Shown piece by piece: positions 8,221-19,528 of a stretch of DNA of 64,000 nucleotides. Numbering within the stretch: position 1 is the stretch's first letter; every line of letters starts with the position of its first letter. Source of the DNA: Pedobacter polysacchareus (GTDB lineage Bacteria; Bacteroidota; Bacteroidia; Sphingobacteriales; Sphingobacteriaceae); contig NZ_JAHYSS010000004.1 in NCBI RefSeq assembly GCF_019802255.1, positions 248,001-312,000 on the forward strand. The letters are read 5' to 3'. The notes beneath the pieces are model-generated. The model saw only the letters and a program-made list of their open reading frames with translations, searched no databases and was not told where the DNA came from. Made by a program: the position numbers and the translations under genes.

Positions 8221-8766
8221 TTATTTAGGCATTAAAACAGTATCAACAACATGAATCACGCCGTTTTTTTGCATTACATTGGCGATGGTTACAGTAGACA
8301 TGCCACCTTTTTCATCTTTCAATACCAATTTATTTCCTTCCATCCATGCCCATAATTTTCCACCGCTTACAGTAGTCAATTCCGCTTTACCTTTTCCGGC
8401 TTTAATGGCTTTTGCAATGTCTGAAGCAGTCATTTTTCCAGCAACTACGTGGTAGGTCAGGATTTTAGTCAACATGGCTTTGTTTTCTGGTTTTAGCAGT
8501 GTTTCTACAGTTCCTGCCGGAAGTTTTGCAAATGCTTCATTGGTAGGTGCAAATACGGTGAATGGCCCCGCTGATTTTAAGGTTTCTACCAGTCCGGCAG
8601 CTTTTACCGCTGCAACAAGAGTGGTGTGGTCTTTAGAATTTACAGCATTATCAACAATGTCTTTATTGGCATACATCGCTGCGCCACCAACCATTGGATT
8701 TTTCTGAGCTTGTGTTGTGAATGCCATAGCTACTAGGGCAATTACGGTAAAGAATGTTTTTTTCAT
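8221..8766 (-). CDS. Secreted fasciclin (FAS1) domain protein
   Basis: A 181-aa protein with signal peptide [20 protein letters not shown] followed by a single FAS1 domain. Both FAS1 signature blocks are present: the H1 region [17 protein letters not shown] and the H2 region [13 protein letters not shown], with YHVV between them. FAS1 proteins are secreted or surface adhesion modules; single-domain versions are common in Bacteroidota, where their ligand is mostly unknown. The gene is monocistronic, with a strong terminator at 8143-8172 and the divergent DUF1800 gene 125 bases upstream. A cell-surface or periplasmic location is inferred from the signal peptide. Confidence 0.92.
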   Translation of the reverse strand: MKKTFFTVIALVAMAFTTQAQKNPMVGGAAMYANKDIVDNAVNSKDHTTLVAAVKAAGLVETLKSAGPFTVFAPTNEAFAKLPAGTVETLLKPENKAMLTKILTYHVVAGKMTASDIAKAIKAGKGKAELTTVSGGKLWAWMEGNKLVLKDEKGGMSTVTIANVMQKNGVIHVVDTVLMPK

Positions 8767-8891
8767 GATAGTAGTTTTGTATGGGCAGATACGAGGAAAT
8801 GTTCGGGCCGGTTTTTGTTATATTTAAAAAAGTATTAATCTTTTTTCTATTCTACTGGTCATAAGTAGTATACCTCAAAAAACCAATCTAT

Positions 8892-10850
8892 ATGAAAACT
8901 CCGGTAAAGGTTATTTACTCATTTATAGCTGTGCTGTTCCTCACAATTATTTTCTCTTCCTTTAAAAATGGACAGACAGAGCGGTATAAAACAGCTTTTC
9001 CTTATCGACAGGCCGGCTTAACCGAACGTCAGGCAGCAGCACATTTACTGAGCAGATTTACCTACGGAGCAAAAGACGGAGAAGTGGATGCCGTTATGAA
9101 GATGGGCTTGGAACGCTGGTTTCAGCAGCAGCTGGATGGAAAATTACCAGATGATTCTTTGAATTTATTATTGAATAAATATGAGGATATCAACCTGAGT
9201 AATACCGAGGTCGAGAATAAATATCCAAGAGCAAACCGCGTTTTGAGACTCGCCATTCAAGATGGTTTTATAAATAAAGATTCCGTAAATAAAGGGGATA
9301 AACCAGAATATCGTGCACTGATCCGTACCTATATGGAACAAAAAGGATTCAAGCCAGAGCAAGAATTATTACGGCAGTTTATCAACCAAAAGATACTAAG
9401 AGCAGCTTATACGAATAACCAATTGAGGGAATTATTGACCGATTTCTGGTTCAATCATTTCAATGTATCCCTGACAAAAAATCAATGTGCAGCATTCGTT
9501 CCAGCCTACGAAAGGGATATCATCCGTCCTAATGTAACCGGGAAATTTGAAGAGCTACTGCTGGCTACTGCAAAATCTCCAGCCATGCTCATCTATCTGG
9601 ATAATTTTACCAGCACGGGAACACCGGTAAAAGATGATCAAGGCCCGGGAATGAGTAATAACCAAGGCCGGCAATTCAGAAATAACAACAATAGAAACAA
9701 CAAGAACCTTGTTCCGGTAAAAAGGAAATCTGGCGGCCTCAATGAAAATTATGCAAGAGAAGTTATGGAACTCCATACTTTGGGGGTGGATGGAGGCTAT
9801 ACCCAGTCTGACGTCACTCAGGCTGCAAGAGTATTGACCGGTTGGACGATGGCGCCAATGGGCGAGGAGGGTTATGGAGCAGCAATGAAAAAGATCATTG
9901 ATCAGGTAGGAGAAGAAAATCTGAAAAAGAGAGGTTTTGTAAAAGATGGCGATTTTCTGTTTGTTCCAAACCGACATGATAATGAAGAGAAAACAGTATT
10001 GGGGCATCATTTTGCTGCAGGGGGCGGATACGAAGAAGGACTTGAACTATTTGATCTACTCGCGAATCATCCGGCGACGGCTAAATTTATCAGCACCAAA
10101 CTAGCCACCAGGTTTGTAAATGACAACCCTCCCCAAAGCCTGATTGATAAGATGGCGAAAACTTTTAGCAAGTCTAAAGGAGATATCCGACAAGTGATGA
10201 TCACCATGGTTTCCGCTCCCGAATTCTGGAGCAGTGCTGCCATCCGCGAAAAAACAAAATCTCCCTTTGAACTCACAATTAGTGCGGTACGTGCTCTAGA
10301 TGCCAACATTACACAGCCATATCAGCTCTTCAACTGGGTCAATAGGATGGGGCAAAAAATGTATTACTATCAGGCACCTACCGGCTTTCCAGATAAAGGA
10401 CAATATTGGATTAATACGGGTGCTTTGCTCAATAGAATGAACTTCGGACTCGCCATTGCCGCACAGCGGATTCCTGGGGTCAGTATTAACCTGGCCAGAT
10501 TAAATGATTTTCATGAACCGGAAAGTGCTCAGGCTGCCTTGCTGACTTATGGAAAGATCATGATGCCCGAACGTGATTTAACAGCTACATTCAAAAGGCT
10601 TCAACCCATGCTCAACGATCCTGCCCTGACGATGAAAGTCGCGAATGCTGCGGATAAAGCAGCGGCGTCCAGAGATAAAACAATGAATGCTGCGGATAAA
10701 ACAATGAATGATAGGGACAAAGCATCTAATATTGAGGATAAGATGGCCAGTACTCCTGAAAAGAGAAAAGAGGATAAAAAAAATAACAATGCAATGTTAG
10801 CGCAGGTAGTTGGAGTAATTATTGGCTCACCTGAGTTTCAAAGAAAATAA
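8892..10850 (+). CDS. DUF1800 domain protein, secreted
   Basis: A 652-aa protein with an N-terminal hydrophobic signal segment (about residues 7-22). It matches the DUF1800 pattern: an early HLLSRFTYG block, FWFNHFNVS, the signature ENYAREVMELHTLGVDGGY, an ARVLTGW block, FRxxx-like helices and a final IGSPEFQRK. The biochemical function of the family is unknown; its genes almost always sit next to a DUF1501 gene, as here. Two low-complexity insertions stand out: an Asn-rich run after residue about 255 and six heptads of pattern xxxDKxx at residues 585-626 just before the last helix. A plus-strand TAGTTTTG at 8772-8779 could be its promoter. Confidence 0.9.
   Translation: MKTPVKVIYSFIAVLFLTIIFSSFKNGQTERYKTAFPYRQAGLTERQAAAHLLSRFTYGAKDGEVDAVMKMGLERWFQQQLDGKLPDDSLNLLLNKYEDINLSNTEVENKYPRANRVLRLAIQDGFINKDSVNKGDKPEYRALIRTYMEQKGFKPEQELLRQFINQKILRAAYTNNQLRELLTDFWFNHFNVSLTKNQCAAFVPAYERDIIRPNVTGKFEELLLATAKSPAMLIYLDNFTSTGTPVKDDQGPGMSNNQGRQFRNNNNRNNKNLVPVKRKSGGLNENYAREVMELHTLGVDGGYTQSDVTQAARVLTGWTMAPMGEEGYGAAMKKIIDQVGEENLKKRGFVKDGDFLFVPNRHDNEEKTVLGHHFAAGGGYEEGLELFDLLANHPATAKFISTKLATRFVNDNPPQSLIDKMAKTFSKSKGDIRQVMITMVSAPEFWSSAAIREKTKSPFELTISAVRALDANITQPYQLFNWVNRMGQKMYYYQAPTGFPDKGQYWINTGALLNRMNFGLAIAAQRIPGVSINLARLNDFHEPESAQAALLTYGKIMMPERDLTATFKRLQPMLNDPALTMKVANAADKAAASRDKTMNAADKTMNDRDKASNIEDKMASTPEKRKEDKKNNNAMLAQVVGVIIGSPEFQRK
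10644..10769 (+). repeat. Six 21-bp coding repeats (heptads) in DUF1800 gene
   Basis: In-frame 21-base units encode six heptads: NAADKAA, ASRDKTM, NAADKTM, NDRDKAS, NIEDKMA and STPEKRK, all with an acidic-Lys pair at positions 4-5. They are followed by a Lys/Asn-rich spacer and then the final helix of the domain. The regular unit length and residual DNA similarity point to tandem expansion. Confidence 0.75.
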
Positions 10851-10956
10851 TTCAGTTGAAATGCAATGATGAAACTCAGGAAATACAGCGATGAAACTCT
10901 TGAGATAGAAACATAAAATTCCTGAAAATACAGCTATAAAATTAAGAAATCATGAC
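10846..10956 (+). repeat. Degenerate 22-23 bp tandem repeats between DUF1800 and DUF1501 genes
   Basis: Consecutive units begin at about 10846, 10868, 10890, 10913 and 10935. GATGAAACTC occurs at 10868 and 10890, and AAATACAGC at 10881 and 10926; the other units are diverged. The array starts at the end of the DUF1800 gene and reaches the ATG of the DUF1501 gene. Confidence 0.55.
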
Positions 10957-12217
10957 TTCAAGAAGAGGATTTATAAAAGGTGGTGGACTGGCATTATTTG
11001 GCATCGGATTGGGTGGGATTCCAGGTTTTTTGGCGGAGGCAGTAGCCCATACTAAAGAACCAGGCCTGTTCAACAGAAAGAAAATAATGGTTTGTATTTT
11101 CCAGCGCGGGGCGATGGATGGGTTGATGGCCGTAACGCCATTTACAGATCAGTACCTGCAGCAAGCAAGACCAAACCTATTCATGAGCGCTGCAAAAGCA
11201 GCAAAGAATACGCCGTTAATAGACCTGGATGGGCGTTTTGGTCTTCATCCTTCCATGGCAGCTTTTGAGTCCGTATTTCGCGACAAGCGGATGGGGATTG
11301 TGCATGGTATCGGATCACCTAACAATACCAGGTCTCATTTTGATGCACAGGATTACATGGAATCGGGCACGCCATTTAAAAAAGGAACAGATAGTGGTTG
11401 GCTCAACCGTGCTGTGGGGCTACTGGGGCATGATGGTGCCACGCCTTTTCAAGGTGTGAGCTTGACCTCCTCTTTGCCGCGTTCTTTTTATGGCGAAAAC
11501 CCGGCTTTGGCCATCAGCAATCTCCAGGATTTTAATATCCAGATGAGAGGAAATATGAACGGGGCCAATCTGGCCGCCAAAAGTTTTGAAGATTTATACG
11601 ATCAAACCTCTTCAAACCTGCTTAAAGATACCGGAAAAGAGAGTTTTGAAGCGATAAAAATGCTGCAGAAAACGGATACGAAAAACTATAAACCAGCCAA
11701 TAATGCAGTCTACCCGAACACCGCACTCGGAAATTCCCTGAAACAAATTGCACAGCTGATCAAGATGAATGTAGGGATGGAAGTTGCTTTTGCGGAATCC
11801 GGAGGCTGGGATACCCACTTTAACCAAGGTACCGATACGGGGATTTTCGCTAGAAATGTGAACGACCTGAGCAATAGCATTATGGCTTTTTGGACAGATA
11901 TGGGAACATTACAAGATGATGTAACGGTAATGACCATGACTGAATTTGGCCGTACCGTGAAGCAAAATGGAACCGGGGGAACAGACCATGGACGCGCTTC
12001 CTGCAATTTCATTTTGGGCAATGGCGTAAATGGTGGCCTGGTACATGGAAATGTGCAGCCAATGGCGATAGAAAATCTGGAAGATGGCAGAGATCTGGCC
12101 GTAACCACCGATTTTAGAAGTGTGTTTTCTGAGGTGGTCGACAAACATCTGAACCTCCATAACGATAAATTGCTCTTTCCGGATTGGGAAGGAAGTAAAA
12201 TTGGCGTAATGCGTTAA
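10952..12217 (+). CDS. DUF1501 family protein with Tat signal
   Basis: A 421-aa protein starting with a twin-arginine signal, SRRGFIKGGGLALFGIG, and a c-region ending near AEAVAH, so it is probably exported folded to the periplasm. Family blocks are FQRGAMDGL, GIGSPNNTRSHFDAQDYME, ESGGWDTHFNQG, MTEFGRTVKQNGTGGTDHGR and the C-terminal GRDLAVTTDFR. DUF1501 belongs to the alkaline phosphatase/sulfatase superfamily; the Asp, His and Asp-His positions in these blocks would be metal ligands, but no activity is established. There is no CxPxR sulfatase motif. It lies 101 bases after the DUF1800 gene and presumably works with it. Confidence 0.91.
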   Translation: MTSRRGFIKGGGLALFGIGLGGIPGFLAEAVAHTKEPGLFNRKKIMVCIFQRGAMDGLMAVTPFTDQYLQQARPNLFMSAAKAAKNTPLIDLDGRFGLHPSMAAFESVFRDKRMGIVHGIGSPNNTRSHFDAQDYMESGTPFKKGTDSGWLNRAVGLLGHDGATPFQGVSLTSSLPRSFYGENPALAISNLQDFNIQMRGNMNGANLAAKSFEDLYDQTSSNLLKDTGKESFEAIKMLQKTDTKNYKPANNAVYPNTALGNSLKQIAQLIKMNVGMEVAFAESGGWDTHFNQGTDTGIFARNVNDLSNSIMAFWTDMGTLQDDVTVMTMTEFGRTVKQNGTGGTDHGRASCNFILGNGVNGGLVHGNVQPMAIENLEDGRDLAVTTDFRSVFSEVVDKHLNLHNDKLLFPDWEGSKIGVMR

Positions 12218-12278
12218 TAATCGCCAGAATCAGCTAAGAATTTAATATTTTATCATTATTTTGCCTTCATTAAGCGGA

Positions 12279-12330
12279 GCTCAGGATCGCCTATGACGTT
12301 AATCTTCGGGCTTTTACCCGCAACCTGAGC
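12279..12330 (+). promoter_or_regulatory. Structured leader before FGE-family gene
   Basis: Arms GCTCAGG (12279-12285) and CCTGAGC (12324-12330) are complementary and enclose a smaller hairpin CGGG (12307-12310)/CCCG (12317-12320). The structure ends 17 bases before the ATG at 12348. There is no U-tract directly behind it, so it is more likely a 5' leader structure than the DUF1501 terminator. Confidence 0.4.
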
Positions 12331-12347
12331 ATGACCCCAATTTTTTT

Positions 12348-13505
12348 ATGAAGAAAGAGTTTTTGTATTTGTTTTTAGCGTCGGCCATGGTCGCCTGCAA
12401 CCAGAAAAGTGAAGATAAAAGTGCGGCTGTTAATTCCGCAGATACGACGGTAAATGCCGGGATGTCTGGTTCCAATCTGAGCGATTCTGCCTGTTGTAAT
12501 TCCAATCTTCCCAAGCGATATGGTGCTGTAACGGGGATAGAAACACTTTCTGAAGATAAAAAAAACGGACTGAATTCACATGCAGGCATGAAATATATTC
12601 CTGCCGGATCATTTCGGATGGGTGCTTCGGATAAAGAAGGCCGCAGGGATGAATATCCGGCGCATGAAGTGAAAATGGACGGCTTCTGGATCGATGAAAC
12701 GGAGGTCACCAATGCCCAGTTTGCTGCATTTGTGAAAGCAACAGGCTACATCACTCAGGCGGAACAAAAGCCGGATTGGGAAGAGATCAAAAAACAATTG
12801 CCTCCGGGCACGCCTAAACCATCAGAAGACCAGCTGCAGCCCGCATCTTTAACCTTTTCCCCACCAAAAGGCCGGGTAGACATCAATGACGTTTCACAAT
12901 GGTGGAGCTGGACACCTGGTGCCAGCTGGAAGCATCCTCAAGGACCAAAAAGCAGTATCAAAGGCAAAGAAAATTATCCGGTAACGCAGGTTTCCTGGTT
13001 TGATGCCAATGCCTATGCCAAATGGGCAGGAAAAAGATTGCCTACAGAAGCAGAATGGGAATACGCGGGGAGAGGTGGTCTGAAAGATAAAAAATACCCT
13101 TGGGGAGATGAAGACCTGGCCACAGGAAAAGTAAAGGCCAATACCTGGCAGGGAGAATTCCCATATTCCGATAAAAAGACAGATGGTTACGGAAATGTAG
13201 CACCAGTGAAATCATTTGCTGCCAATGGCTACGGTTTATATGATATGGCGGGAAATGTTTGGGAATGGACAGCAGACTGGTATCGTGAAGACTATTACCA
13301 GCAGCAAAAAGGAGTAACTGTAAATCCACAGGGGCCAAAAGACAGCTATGATGCCGCAGAACCAGGGATTCCTAAGAAAATTATCAGGGGAGGTTCATTT
13401 ATGTGTCATTCCTCCTATTGCAAAGGATATAGAGTAACCTCCAAAATGAAGTCTTCTATGGATACAGGACTGGAGAATACCGGTTTCCGGTGTGTGGCCA
13501 AATGA
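12348..13505 (+). CDS. Lipoprotein formylglycine-generating enzyme (SUMF1 family)
   Basis: A 385-aa protein with lipoprotein signal MKKEFLYLFLASAMVAC (lipid Cys17) and a full FGE-sulfatase domain from about residue 75: GSFRMG, DETEVTNAQFAAF, PVTQVSWFDANAYAKWAGKR, LPTEAEWEYA, YPWG, GLYDMAGNVWEWTADWY, and GGSFMCHSSYC with Cys353 and Cys358. That pair matches the spacing of the copper-binding catalytic cysteines of human FGE (Cys336/Cys341), so real oxidase activity is likely: conversion of a client cysteine to formylglycine. As a lipoprotein it would act outside the cytoplasm. No CxPxR client is encoded in the window. It follows DUF1501 by 130 bases. Confidence 0.9.
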   Translation: MKKEFLYLFLASAMVACNQKSEDKSAAVNSADTTVNAGMSGSNLSDSACCNSNLPKRYGAVTGIETLSEDKKNGLNSHAGMKYIPAGSFRMGASDKEGRRDEYPAHEVKMDGFWIDETEVTNAQFAAFVKATGYITQAEQKPDWEEIKKQLPPGTPKPSEDQLQPASLTFSPPKGRVDINDVSQWWSWTPGASWKHPQGPKSSIKGKENYPVTQVSWFDANAYAKWAGKRLPTEAEWEYAGRGGLKDKKYPWGDEDLATGKVKANTWQGEFPYSDKKTDGYGNVAPVKSFAANGYGLYDMAGNVWEWTADWYREDYYQQQKGVTVNPQGPKDSYDAAEPGIPKKIIRGGSFMCHSSYCKGYRVTSKMKSSMDTGLENTGFRCVAK

Positions 13506-13539
13506 TATTCCTGAGCCAGTCCTGATCAATGCTGCCTAC

Positions 13540-14856
13540 CTAAGGCAGCTTATTGAAATCTATTTCAGGGTGTGTTTTCCCTGTTGATTTCCTGTGAAAT
13601 GGCGTATTAATGGGCGTAAAGTCATTAAAAAAGCCGCAATTTTTTAAGTAGAAAGAAGTTTGATCTGTTCCACCAGTATAGTCTTTTCTATAGTTAATTC
13701 TTGCTGTTGCATCTGCAGTGAATTTCGCGTTAGTCACCTCATACCATTTTCCAGACGCATCAACGGCCCATTGGTTTTTATAGTCGCCTCTGCGGGACTG
13801 ATCGCCTGTTGGCGGAGAGAAATTTTCCAGGAAAGAATAGATGCCGCTTAGGTAAACCGCGGATTGTGGGCGCTCAAAACTGGCTACCAATTGCCAGTCG
13901 CCCTTGTCAAGATCTTTGAAGTAAGCCGTATAAACAGTCGTGTTTTTCGCTGGATTAGGCTTTGCATGCGTTAAAAATGCATAGCTTTTGCCCGATTTCC
14001 ATGGATAAAGCATATAGCTTTGTCCGCCGGAACCTTCATTCCCAAACTCGCCGGTTTTAGTGGTATTCCCTTTTTTCAACAGCACAATCTTCATGCTGTC
14101 AGGAATAGATTTTGGATCATCCGTAGTAAATGGACTCCAGACAGAAAAGAGCACCCTGCGTTCGGTAGGGGAGTTCACCTGCATCCCAAAATAACCACCG
14201 CCAAATCCATTGGCCATATAATAAGTACCTTGTTTGTCTTCTCCGTTAGGAACCATAATCTCATTATAGAACCACTCTACTTTTCCTTTTGCTTCCGCAG
14301 GGATTTCGTAGTTTAAATGTACGGAAGGACCTCTTCGGCCCCAATGAAAGTAAGCACCCTCATTGTTTTTTACGTATACTGCGCCTTTTGCTAAAGCAGA
14401 ACCACCGACTAGCAAGTCTGAGACTTCGGCAAACACCGATCCCGTTTTACTGATCCCTCTCAATTCAACTTTAACATAACCCGGGGCTTTAATTTCTACC
14501 TGACCTAAGGGGATGATTTCAATGCCGGTATTGCTCAGCTCTTTTTGAAAGGTTTTTCCAGCTACGCTAAGGCTGATTTTACTGTTTCCGGAAGGAACAC
14601 GGAGTTTAAGTGATAAATCTGCCGATCCTGCAGTTTCTGTCCTAAAGTAAATGGCAATCACATCTGCCGCATTGCTCCAGTTGCTCAAACCTTCATTTTT
14701 GATTTTTGCAGTGCCGCCTTTCTCTACATACCCATTGCCTCCAAGGGGGATGGTGATACTTTCAGGATCGATTTCAGCCCTGCTTCCGGCAAAGGTCGCC
14801 GGAAGAATCAGCAGCTGAAAAGCAAGAAGGAAAAAGGTAAATTTCTTCATGTTCAT
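13540..14856 (-). CDS. Secreted DUF5077-DUF3472 protein
   Basis: A 438-aa protein with signal peptide MNMKKFTFFLLAFQLLILPA. The N-terminal part (about 28-135) reads as a DUF5077-type carbohydrate-binding-like beta domain, with IPLGGNGYVEKGG and NWSNAADVIAIYFR. The remainder looks like DUF3472, with YFHWGRRGPSVHLNY, YYMANGFGGGYFGMQVNS and WTLxxF-like LVASFERP blocks. Its function is unknown; neighbours in related genomes are often polysaccharide utilisation genes. ATG 14856 (or 14850, two codons on) puts the signal peptide at the very start; the upstream extension to 14904 has no signal character. It is divergent from the GH2 gene and shares the LacI-like operator at 14936-14945. Confidence 0.8.
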   Translation of the reverse strand: MNMKKFTFFLLAFQLLILPATFAGSRAEIDPESITIPLGGNGYVEKGGTAKIKNEGLSNWSNAADVIAIYFRTETAGSADLSLKLRVPSGNSKISLSVAGKTFQKELSNTGIEIIPLGQVEIKAPGYVKVELRGISKTGSVFAEVSDLLVGGSALAKGAVYVKNNEGAYFHWGRRGPSVHLNYEIPAEAKGKVEWFYNEIMVPNGEDKQGTYYMANGFGGGYFGMQVNSPTERRVLFSVWSPFTTDDPKSIPDSMKIVLLKKGNTTKTGEFGNEGSGGQSYMLYPWKSGKSYAFLTHAKPNPAKNTTVYTAYFKDLDKGDWQLVASFERPQSAVYLSGIYSFLENFSPPTGDQSRRGDYKNQWAVDASGKWYEVTNAKFTADATARINYRKDYTGGTDQTSFYLKNCGFFNDFTPINTPFHRKSTGKTHPEIDFNKLP

Positions 14857-14935
14857 TGGTGTGTTGATTGTTTTGTGTGTGGTTCGAAATATAAAATTAG
14901 GCAAAGCCGAATTAAAAAAAGGATCAAAAACCAGT

Positions 14936-14947
14936 CAAACGTTTGCG
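14936..14947. promoter_or_regulatory. LacI/PurR-like operator between divergent DUF3472 and GH2 genes
   Basis: The palindrome CAAACGTTTG (14936-14945) continues as GCG and matches the central core of LacI-family operators (for example the PurR-type ACGCAAACGTTTGCGT). It lies about 80 bases from one start codon and 70 from the other. The 12-mer CAAACGTTTGCG recurs exactly at 18295-18306. No LacI-family gene is in the window. Confidence 0.6.
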
Positions 14948-15017
14948 TTGCCCATTTAAGGCCTTATTCACTAAAATATAGTTACGTTAGTCTTAGCATT
15001 ACAATCTAAACACATAA

Positions 15018-18179
<3,162 letters not shown>

Positions 18180-18197
18180 GCACAGCTGACAATAATT

Positions 18198-18240
18198 AAA
18201 AAGCGGCCTTTCGTATGGGTATTCGAAAGGTCGCTTTTTT
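18198..18240 (+). terminator. Strong intrinsic terminator of GH2 gene
   Basis: An A-run, then GCGGCCTTTCG (18203-18213), a ten-base loop, CGAAAGGTCGC (18224-18234) and six T. One G-U pair lies in the stem. It begins 18 bases past the stop codon. Confidence 0.88.
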
Positions 18241-18291
18241 ATGCGGCTTTGTTTTATAACCGAATGTTTTCTAGCCCATTAAAAAATATTT

Positions 18292-18307
18292 GCGCAAACG
18301 TTTGCGC
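18292..18307. promoter_or_regulatory. Perfect 16-bp LacI-type palindrome downstream of GH2 gene
   Basis: GCGCAAACGTTTGCGC is a perfect inverted repeat, carrying the same 12-base core as the site upstream of the GH2 gene. It lies after the GH2 terminator and 36 bases before the 3' end of the convergent holin-like gene, so it is not in a promoter position for any visible gene. Confidence 0.5.
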
Positions 18308-18342
18308 CTGAGGGAGAGGAGTACCTTTTCCTAAAGCTGGTT

Positions 18343-18666
18343 TTAGAGCATTATGCCAACCACAGCCATCACTAAAGCGATGATTACTGCAGGTAAAAAT
18401 CCAGCAACTTCGAAATCATCAAACAGCTTGTCTGCTAATTTGATCATCACTGCTGTGACGATTAAATGAACGAAGAAAGATAAGAATCCTAAAGTAACCA
18501 CATTCAGTGGAACCCTTAACAACCAGCCTAAAGTTGCATTGAGTAAGCCAATCACTAAGGCAACAACGATTGCAGTTCCATAATTTTTAATTCTTACGCT
18601 AGGGAGAACGTAAGTCATCCCCAGTAAAATACCGGCATTGACTAAGAGAGTAATGATGAAATTCAT
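18343..18666 (-). CDS. Phage holin family 4_2-like membrane protein
   Basis: A 107-aa protein with three or four membrane helices and the family pattern: N-terminal MNFIITLLVNAGILLG, then YGTAIVVALVIGLLNATLG, PLNVVTLGFLSFFVHLIVTAVMIKLAD and a C-terminal LPAVIIALVMAVV. This matches the Phage_holin_4_2 (YvlD-like) family, widespread in bacterial chromosomes. No phage genes are near, so a lytic role is unlikely; the function is unknown. It is the last gene of the minus-strand group HemW, SDR, holin-like (gaps of 27 and 49 bases). Confidence 0.85.
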   Translation of the reverse strand: MNFIITLLVNAGILLGMTYVLPSVRIKNYGTAIVVALVIGLLNATLGWLLRVPLNVVTLGFLSFFVHLIVTAVMIKLADKLFDDFEVAGFLPAVIIALVMAVVGIML

Positions 18667-18715
18667 AGCTTTAGATTTGAATGCTCAACGGGTCAAAAAT
18701 CAATCCAAAAATTGA

Positions 18716-19501
18716 TTAGGTCACTTTAGCTGTTCTGATATATTTAGAGAATTTTAGGGGGAAGAATCGCTTCAGCCAAACTCCTTTGACCTCTTTTCCT
18801 CCGATATACACTTCTTCCTTTTGCTGTTGAACTGCCTTTACAATTAGCTGGGCGCAGGTTTCCGGCAGCATTCCTGCGGCCTGTGCCTCGTCCATTGTTC
18901 CCTGAGGAGTTCCAGAAGCGGTTAAGGCGTTTAGCGTCACATTGGTCTTGATGAAACCAGGGCATACCAGGGTAATGTGAATCCCCTGATCGTGTAATTC
19001 CGCTCTTAAAGAGTCGAAATAACCGTGTAAAGCGTGTTTTGAGGCGGAATACGCAGAGCGAAGCGGCGTGCCGAATTTGCCCACTAAACTGCTGATACAA
19101 ACGATATGACCCCCGCCATTTGCAAGCATCACGGGTAATACGGCTTTGCTCAGCGCTACTGTACCCCAGAAGTTGACATTCATCAGGCGCTGTTCTACAG
19201 CCAGGTCGGTTGCTAAAGCCAATCCCCGCTGACTAATTCCGCCACTATTGATCAACAGATCAATTTTTCCGAAAATGCGGATGGCTTCTGTTGCTTTTTC
19301 TGGCAGAGCAGCAGTGTTTTCCAGGTCCAGCGACAATACATGGACATTGATTTTATTTTGACAGCCACTTTTTACGCGGAACAACTCATCCCGGTTGCGG
19401 GAAGAAATGATCAATTTAGCGCCCAGCTGGCTATACGCATAAACCAATGCTTCTCCTATGCCGGATGAGGCTCCGGTGATCCATATCACTTTATCTTTCA
19501 T
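18716..19501 (-). CDS. Short-chain dehydrogenase/reductase
   Basis: A 261-aa classical SDR. The NAD(P) Rossmann motif TGASSGIG is at residues 9-16, the NSG(G) structural block is at LLINSGG, the catalytic Ser lies in VCISSLVG and the YxxxK dyad is YSASKHAL. SSRN after beta-2 leaves room for NADP(H) preference. The substrate cannot be told; such proteins reduce keto groups of many metabolites or lipids. A conserved C-terminal extension ends KRFFPLKFSKYIR, like SDRs of the DltE/YdfG-type group. It lies 27 bases after hemW. Confidence 0.87.
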   Translation of the reverse strand: MKDKVIWITGASSGIGEALVYAYSQLGAKLIISSRNRDELFRVKSGCQNKINVHVLSLDLENTAALPEKATEAIRIFGKIDLLINSGGISQRGLALATDLAVEQRLMNVNFWGTVALSKAVLPVMLANGGGHIVCISSLVGKFGTPLRSAYSASKHALHGYFDSLRAELHDQGIHITLVCPGFIKTNVTLNALTASGTPQGTMDEAQAAGMLPETCAQLIVKAVQQQKEEVYIGGKEVKGVWLKRFFPLKFSKYIRTAKVT

Positions 19502-19528
19502 TTCTGTTATGACGTTTAATCTCTAATG

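Noticed and set aside
18343..18666. Prophage remnant suggested by the holin-family protein
   Set aside because: The Phage_holin_4_2 family is common in chromosomes, and no other phage gene lies nearby.
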